Shown here one piece after another: positions 14,253 to 18,210 of a stretch of DNA of 18,210 bases. Position 1 is the first letter of the stretch; every line of letters starts with the position of its first letter. Location: positions 1 through 18,210 of the forward strand of contig CAPYID010000037.1 of assembly GCA_948739805.1 (NCBI GenBank). Reading direction: 5' to 3'. Source of the DNA: an uncultured Clostridia bacterium (lineage in GTDB: Bacteria > Bacillota > Clostridia > TANB77 > CAG-508). The notes beneath the pieces were generated by a model, which saw nothing but the letters and a program-made list of their open reading frames with translations, ran no database searches and was not told where the DNA came from. A program made the translations under genes and the position numbers.

Positions 14253-16302
14253 ATGAATTATAAAATAGAAGGAGCATTAAGAAAAAACAAAAAAACATTT
14301 ATATTAGCAGCCATACTATGGTTATTTTTAACCATAGTATTTATCATGCCAATATCATGTGGGTGGGACATAGCATTAAAAGAAGCAGCAGATACAGGAA
14401 CGAAATTCTCAATGAATACATTTGCAATGTCAGTAGGAGAGAGAATAGCACAACCATTTTTAAACATAAAAGAACTAGGAACATATTGGGGGTCATTTAT
14501 AAGTTTATTATGGAAATACACTTTAGGATTTTTAGGAATAATAGTTATTGGACTATTTAGAACAGCACCAAAAAGTAAATATCAAGACATAGAACATGGT
14601 TCAAGTGACTGGTGCGAGAGAGGAGAACAATTCAAAGTATTAAGTCCCAAAAAAGGACTAATATTAGCAGAAGGAAATTACTTGCCAGTAGACAAAAGAG
14701 GAAATGTAAACATATTAGTAGTTGGACGGATCAGGTGCTGGTAAATCTGCATCATTCTCAATACCAAATGCATGTCAAATGTTAGGCTCATATGTATTTA
14801 CAGACCCTAAAGGAGAACTTTATGATAAAACAGCAGGATTTTTAAAATCAAATGGATATGAAATAAAAGTATTAAACCTATTAAGACCACAAAATAGTGA
14901 TGGATATAATCCATTAATGCATATATCAAATGAACTAGACGTAGACGTTATAGCAAACACAATAATAAAAGGACAAGGAGAAGCATCAGCCTCTGAACCA
15001 TTCTGGGAAGACATGGGAGAAATGCTATTAAAAGCATTAATATATTATTTAATAGCAACACGTCCAGAAGAAGAACAAAACCTAGCAAGTTGTGCAGAAT
15101 TAGTAAGAGCAGCAAGTGGTAGTGGAAACAGTAGTATGCTTTCTGAATTAATAAACAAATTACCAATGGAACATCCTGCGAGAAAATACTATAAATCAGT
15201 AGAAATATCAGCATCATCAGAAAAAACATACTCATCTATTTTAAGTACACTACAATCAAAACTAGGAAAATTCGACTCAAAAGAAATAGCAGAGCTAACA
15301 TCAACAAACACAATAGACTTTGAAGAAATAGGAAAAAAGAAAACAGCAGTATATGTAATATCATCAGACACACACACAGCATATGACTTCTTACTTACAA
15401 TATTCTTCTCACAAATGATACAACAATTATATGACTTTGCAGACGTAAATGGAGGAGCACTACCAGTGCCAACATACTTTATCCTAGACGAGTTTGCAAA
15501 CATTGGTAGAGTACCAGACTTCGACAAAAAAATATCAACCAGTAGAAGTAGAAAAATACAATTCAGTGTTATACTACAAAACTTAGACCAACTAGAAGCG
15601 GTATACGAAAAATCATTTGAAACAATAATAGGTAACTGTGATACACACTTATTCCTAGGAAGTAACTCTCAAAAAACAGTAGAATACTTCTCAAAAGCCT
15701 TGGGAAGCAAAACAATATCAAGACAAAGTGTATCAATAAGTAAAGATAGAGCATATGTTAGAAATGGTGAAAACTATTCAGACAATATTATGGAAAGAGC
15801 ATTATTAACACCAGACGAATTAAGAAGATTTGACATGGATAAATGTATTATATTTGAAAAAGGAATAAAACCAATAAAAGCAAACAAATACTATTACTTC
15901 AAGCATAATGAAGCAAAACAACTAGAAAGGTGTCCAGCAAACCATAATGAAGCAAGAGATTTAGAAAGAGGAGAATGGAGAACATTCAACCCATATAATC
16001 CATATGTTGCAGAAGGAGAAAAACAGCCAGTTAATGACTTAAAAATAGATTCATTAGATGATTTATTCTCAGATGAAGATAAAAAGCCAGAAGAACCAAA
16101 AAAAGAAAGCAATATTGGATTTGCCCCAAAAGAAACTAACATTATGCAAAGCCAATCAAAACAAGAAATAGAAGACATACCAATGTTACCACAAGAAGAA
16201 ATAGTAGAAGACAAAGAAATGGACATAGCAAAAGAACTAGAAGCAAAATTTGATGAAATCTTTGGACCAATAGATGAAACAGACACAGCAAATAAAGCAT
16301 AA
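14253..16302 (+). pseudogene. VirD4/TraG-type coupling protein (CD1115-like), frameshifted in the P-loop
   Basis: Type IV coupling proteins are membrane-anchored hexameric ATPases that bring DNA-relaxase complexes to a conjugation channel. The first frame (14253-14744) has two membrane segments (about 15-35 and 84-103) and runs to NVNILVVG. The second frame resumes with GGSGAGKS, then TDPKGELYDKTAGFL, SEPFWEDMGEMLLKAL, the Walker B LDEFANIG (about residue 411 of the restored chain), QNLDQLEAVY and an acidic tail. Removing the single C at 14727 restores VVGGSGAGKS, giving about 682 residues, in range for the CD1115 family. As written, the upstream product stops within the P-loop and the downstream part could start only at a TTG (14722) with no ribosome site. 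It is either a true inactivating mutation or a sequencing error. No relaxase or channel genes are in the window. Confidence 0.9.
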
Positions 16303-16311
16303 AAATATTTT

Positions 16312-16335
16312 TATGGGCGGAGAAATCCGTCCATA
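16312..16335. terminator. Hairpin after the coupling-protein gene
   Basis: TATGGGCGGA (16312-16321) pairs with TCCGTCCATA (16326-16335) with one G-T pair and a GAAA loop. It begins ten bases after the stop. There is no T-run downstream, so termination efficiency is doubtful; it also resembles the dispersed hairpins at 331 and 3984. Confidence 0.5.
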
Positions 16336-16392
16336 TTCCATTTCTTGTTCGCCAAAATATGCCAAAATTCGTCATCCCCATTGGCAAAATTC

Positions 16393-16452
16393 TTAAAAAG
16401 TGTCGATTAAAATGTTTAAAAAGTGTCGAACAAAATCCTTAAAAAGTGTCGA
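16393..16452 (+). repeat. Three 14-bp direct repeats at 23-bp spacing
   Basis: TTAAAAAGTGTCGA occurs without a mismatch at 16393-16406, 16416-16429 and 16439-16452, each exactly 23 bases from the next, with differing spacers. The last ends seven bases before the -35 box of the DUF4143 gene. About two helical turns of spacing puts all copies on one face of the DNA, the pattern of a cooperative protein-binding array. Confidence 0.85.
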
Positions 16453-16459
16453 TTGAATG

Positions 16460-16488
16460 TTGACTATTTATTGAAAAAATGCTATATT
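16460..16488 (+). promoter_or_regulatory. Promoter of the DUF4143 ATPase gene
   Basis: TTGACT (16460-16465), a 17-base spacer and TATATT (16483-16488) lie right after the direct repeats. The predicted RNA start near 16495 leaves a leader of only about 13 bases, just enough for the ribosome site. Confidence 0.7.
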
Positions 16489-16507
16489 TAATGAAGAGGT
16501 GACTAAA

Positions 16508-17800
16508 GTGGCAATTAATGAAAAGGAATATAGAAAAAGATTAATAGAAAAAAAAATAGAGGATTATTTATCTGTATTTGGTGCTGTGAGTATAGAAGGA
16601 CCAAAATGGTGTGGTAAAACATGGACATCGTTAAAGCATTCTAAAAGTGAAGTCTATATGGATGATGATGATGTAAGAGAAATGGCAAAATTAGATGTAA
16701 AGTCAATTTTTAACAAGGACTTAAAAAAGAAACCACAATTAATTGATGAGTGGCATTTAGTTCCAACGGTATGGGATGCAGTGAGGCGTGAATGCGATAA
16801 AACCACTGAAAAGGGAAATTTTATTATAACTGGTTCTACAACATTACCAAATAAAATAATGAAAGAAAAAGTACATCATTCAGGAGCAGGTAGAATTGGA
16901 AGATTGAATATGTATACTATGAGTTTATATGAATCAGGAGATTCTTCTGGAGAAGCATCTTTAATAAAAATGTTAAATAATGAGCAAGAAACAATTAATA
17001 CTGGAAATATAGAAATATTACAATTAGCAAAACTTTTAATAAGAGGAGGGTGGCCAGCAAATATAAATGTTAGTGAGAACAAGATTGGTTTAATTCCAAA
17101 ATCATATATAGATTCAATTTTAAATATAGATATGAATGAAGGAGCAGAAAAAAGAAGAGATAAAAATAAAATGAGAATGCTACTAAAATCACTTGCAAGA
17201 AATGAAGCATCAATTGTAGGAAATAAAACAATAATAAAAGACATAGAAGAATATGAAAATGATACAGAACTTTTATCTAGTAGAGATACTATAATTGATT
17301 ATTTGGATATACTAGATAGACTGCATTTAATTGAAAACCAAGAGGCATATGGAGAAAATTATCGTTCACCTAGTAGAGTTGGGAAATCTCCTAAAAGGCA
17401 TCTTACAGATCCATCACTATCATGTGCTTGTTTAGGCTTAACACCAGAAAAACTTTTAAAAGATTTAAATACATTTGGTTTTATGTTTGAAGCACTAGTA
17501 GAAAGAGATTTAAGAATATATATGGATTATTTAGATGGGCACTTATATCATTTTAGGGATAATATTTCAGGATTAGAAGTGGATTCGATTTTAGAGTTTG
17601 CAGATGGAGAATATGCAGCTGTAGAGATAAAACTAGGATATAATCAAGTGGAAGAAGCAAAGAAAAATTTATTAAATTTTTATAGCAATATGATAAAAAA
17701 GCCTTCATTCATGTGCATTATAGTTGGAAAATGTCCAGCAGTATTAAAAGATAAAGAAACAGGTATTTATATTGTACCAATTACAGCACTAAAACCATAA
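16508..17800 (+). CDS. AAA_14/DUF4143-family ATPase
   Basis: A member of the large ATPase family with an N-terminal AAA_14 P-loop domain and a C-terminal DUF4143 domain. Substrates are not known for most members. Over 430 residues it shows Walker A GPKWCGKT (31-38), Walker B-like LIDEW (78-82), ITGST (107-111) and, in DUF4143, GLEVDSILEF with AVEIKLG (EIK at 373-375), which resembles a PD-(D/E)xK nuclease core. GTG 16508 is chosen over GTG 16499 because GAGGTGA (16496-16502) then serves as its ribosome site. It is complete and has its own promoter and upstream repeat array. Codons use more T-ending forms than the housekeeping genes. Such genes are common in gut Bacillota and Bacteroidota accessory DNA, so it may be a separate cargo unit. 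Confidence 0.9.
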   Translation: MAINEKEYRKRLIEKKIEDYLSVFGAVSIEGPKWCGKTWTSLKHSKSEVYMDDDDVREMAKLDVKSIFNKDLKKKPQLIDEWHLVPTVWDAVRRECDKTTEKGNFIITGSTTLPNKIMKEKVHHSGAGRIGRLNMYTMSLYESGDSSGEASLIKMLNNEQETINTGNIEILQLAKLLIRGGWPANINVSENKIGLIPKSYIDSILNIDMNEGAEKRRDKNKMRMLLKSLARNEASIVGNKTIIKDIEEYENDTELLSSRDTIIDYLDILDRLHLIENQEAYGENYRSPSRVGKSPKRHLTDPSLSCACLGLTPEKLLKDLNTFGFMFEALVERDLRIYMDYLDGHLYHFRDNISGLEVDSILEFADGEYAAVEIKLGYNQVEEAKKNLLNFYSNMIKKPSFMCIIVGKCPAVLKDKETGIYIVPITALKP

Positions 17801-17990
17801 AACAAAAAAATAGCAATTGATTGATGTAACAAATTTATTTAATAGATAAAAAGCAATATTATGAGAGTAATGGTTTTGTATACTTTGGCAAGTGAAATCT
17901 TGAAAAGATGGCATTTCCCTAAGTAAAGTAGCGAAATATTACAAAAACGAAATATAAACTTAACAAAGAAAACATAAACTTAAAATACAA

Positions 17991-18020
17991 GAAAGTCCGT
18001 AAATAAATGCGGATTTTTTT
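17991..18020 (+). terminator. Rho-independent terminator candidate
   Basis: Bases 17991-17999 pair with 18010-18018, using two G-T pairs, around a ten-base loop, and the descending arm runs into seven Ts (18014-18020). It lies 190 bases after the DUF4143 gene and would end its transcript. Confidence 0.6.
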
Positions 18021-18100
18021 GTGCTATACAGGAATAAATTGCTATTTACAATTAACGACAAAATTCTTATAATATAAAAAGAGATAATCAAAAGTCAAAG

Positions 18101-18210
18101 AACCCTCAGTCACTTCGTGACAGCTCCCTTAAATAAGGGAGCCAAGGGCAAAAAAAATTACCTATTTTAAACATAGACAAGTCAAAAATAAGAGGCTTGC
18201 CTCCCTTACA
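18101..18210. repeat. Dispersed-repeat-like double hairpin at the window end
   Basis: GTCAC-TTC-GTGAC (18109-18121) is followed at once by GCTCCCTTA (18123-18131) pairing perfectly with TAAGGGAGC (18134-18142). GAGGCTTGCCTCCC near the edge (18192-18205) has similar GC-rich character. From memory, CCTCAGTCAC...GCTCCC...GGGAGCC modules recur between genes in many gut Clostridia. The element may continue past the window. Confidence 0.55.

Larger units (their letters stand above)
17801..18210. other. Gene-free stretch after the DUF4143 gene
   Basis: I find no convincing gene here. The AT-rich part to about 17990 has stops in all frames at short intervals and an ATAAACTTAA repeated 20 bases apart (near 17955 and 17975). 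The rest holds the terminator candidate and repeat listed separately. Confidence 0.6.

Noticed and set aside
16393..16452. CRISPR array or plasmid iterons
   Set aside because: The repeats are 14 bp with 9-bp gaps, far too short for CRISPR, and no Cas or replication initiator gene is nearby. A promoter-linked operator array fits better.
1..18210. tRNA or rRNA genes and a TGA=Trp genetic code
   Set aside because: I saw no tRNA cloverleaf or rRNA sequence. TGA ends plsX and the hsdS remnant at the expected family C-termini and TGG is used for Trp, so code 4 is not supported.

Overview
The window looks like chromosome from an AT-rich Gram-positive bacterium (Bacillota, probably a gut-type Clostridia lineage). 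The evidence is the strong A-ending codon bias (AAA, ATA, AGA, GCA), AGGAGG-type ribosome binding sites, TTGACA-17-TATAAT promoters, str-operon order at the left end and a CD1115-type VirD4 coupling protein. TGA acts as stop (plsX and the hsdS remnant) and TGG encodes Trp, so the standard bacterial code applies. All genes are on the + strand except one regulator.

Layout. 1-3940 is the end of the str operon: the 3' end of rpsG, a second diverged copy of that 3' end, fusA, tuf and a clear terminator. 4042-4941 (minus) encodes an unusual regulator with four tandem Cro/C1-type helix-turn-helix units; its promoter overlaps a palindrome and diverges from plsX. 5124-6462 is plsX and acpP (lipid synthesis), followed by a 33-bp-arm inverted repeat. 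6627-12159 is a type I restriction-modification locus in order R-M-S. hsdM looks intact. hsdR carries an apparent 10-nt deletion at helicase motif VI, and hsdS is cut to one target-recognition domain plus a remnant.

12303-16302 holds a class B J-domain protein, two small proteins I do not recognise, and a VirD4/TraG-type coupling ATPase broken by one extra base inside its P-loop. 16303-16507 is a dense control region with three 14-bp direct repeats at exact 23-bp spacing just before the promoter of an AAA_14/DUF4143 ATPase (16508-17800). 17801-18210 has no gene but holds a terminator and dispersed-repeat-like hairpins.

The left part is housekeeping: translation factors and acyl-chain supply. 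The right part (6479 onward) reads as accessory DNA with several damaged genes: a restriction system apparently reduced to its methylase, a broken transfer ATPase without visible relaxase or channel genes, and a DUF4143 ATPase. The most useful things to follow up are the rpsG 3'-end duplication, the quadruple-HTH regulator, the 23-bp-phased repeats, and the J-protein/unknown/unknown/coupling-ATPase cluster.
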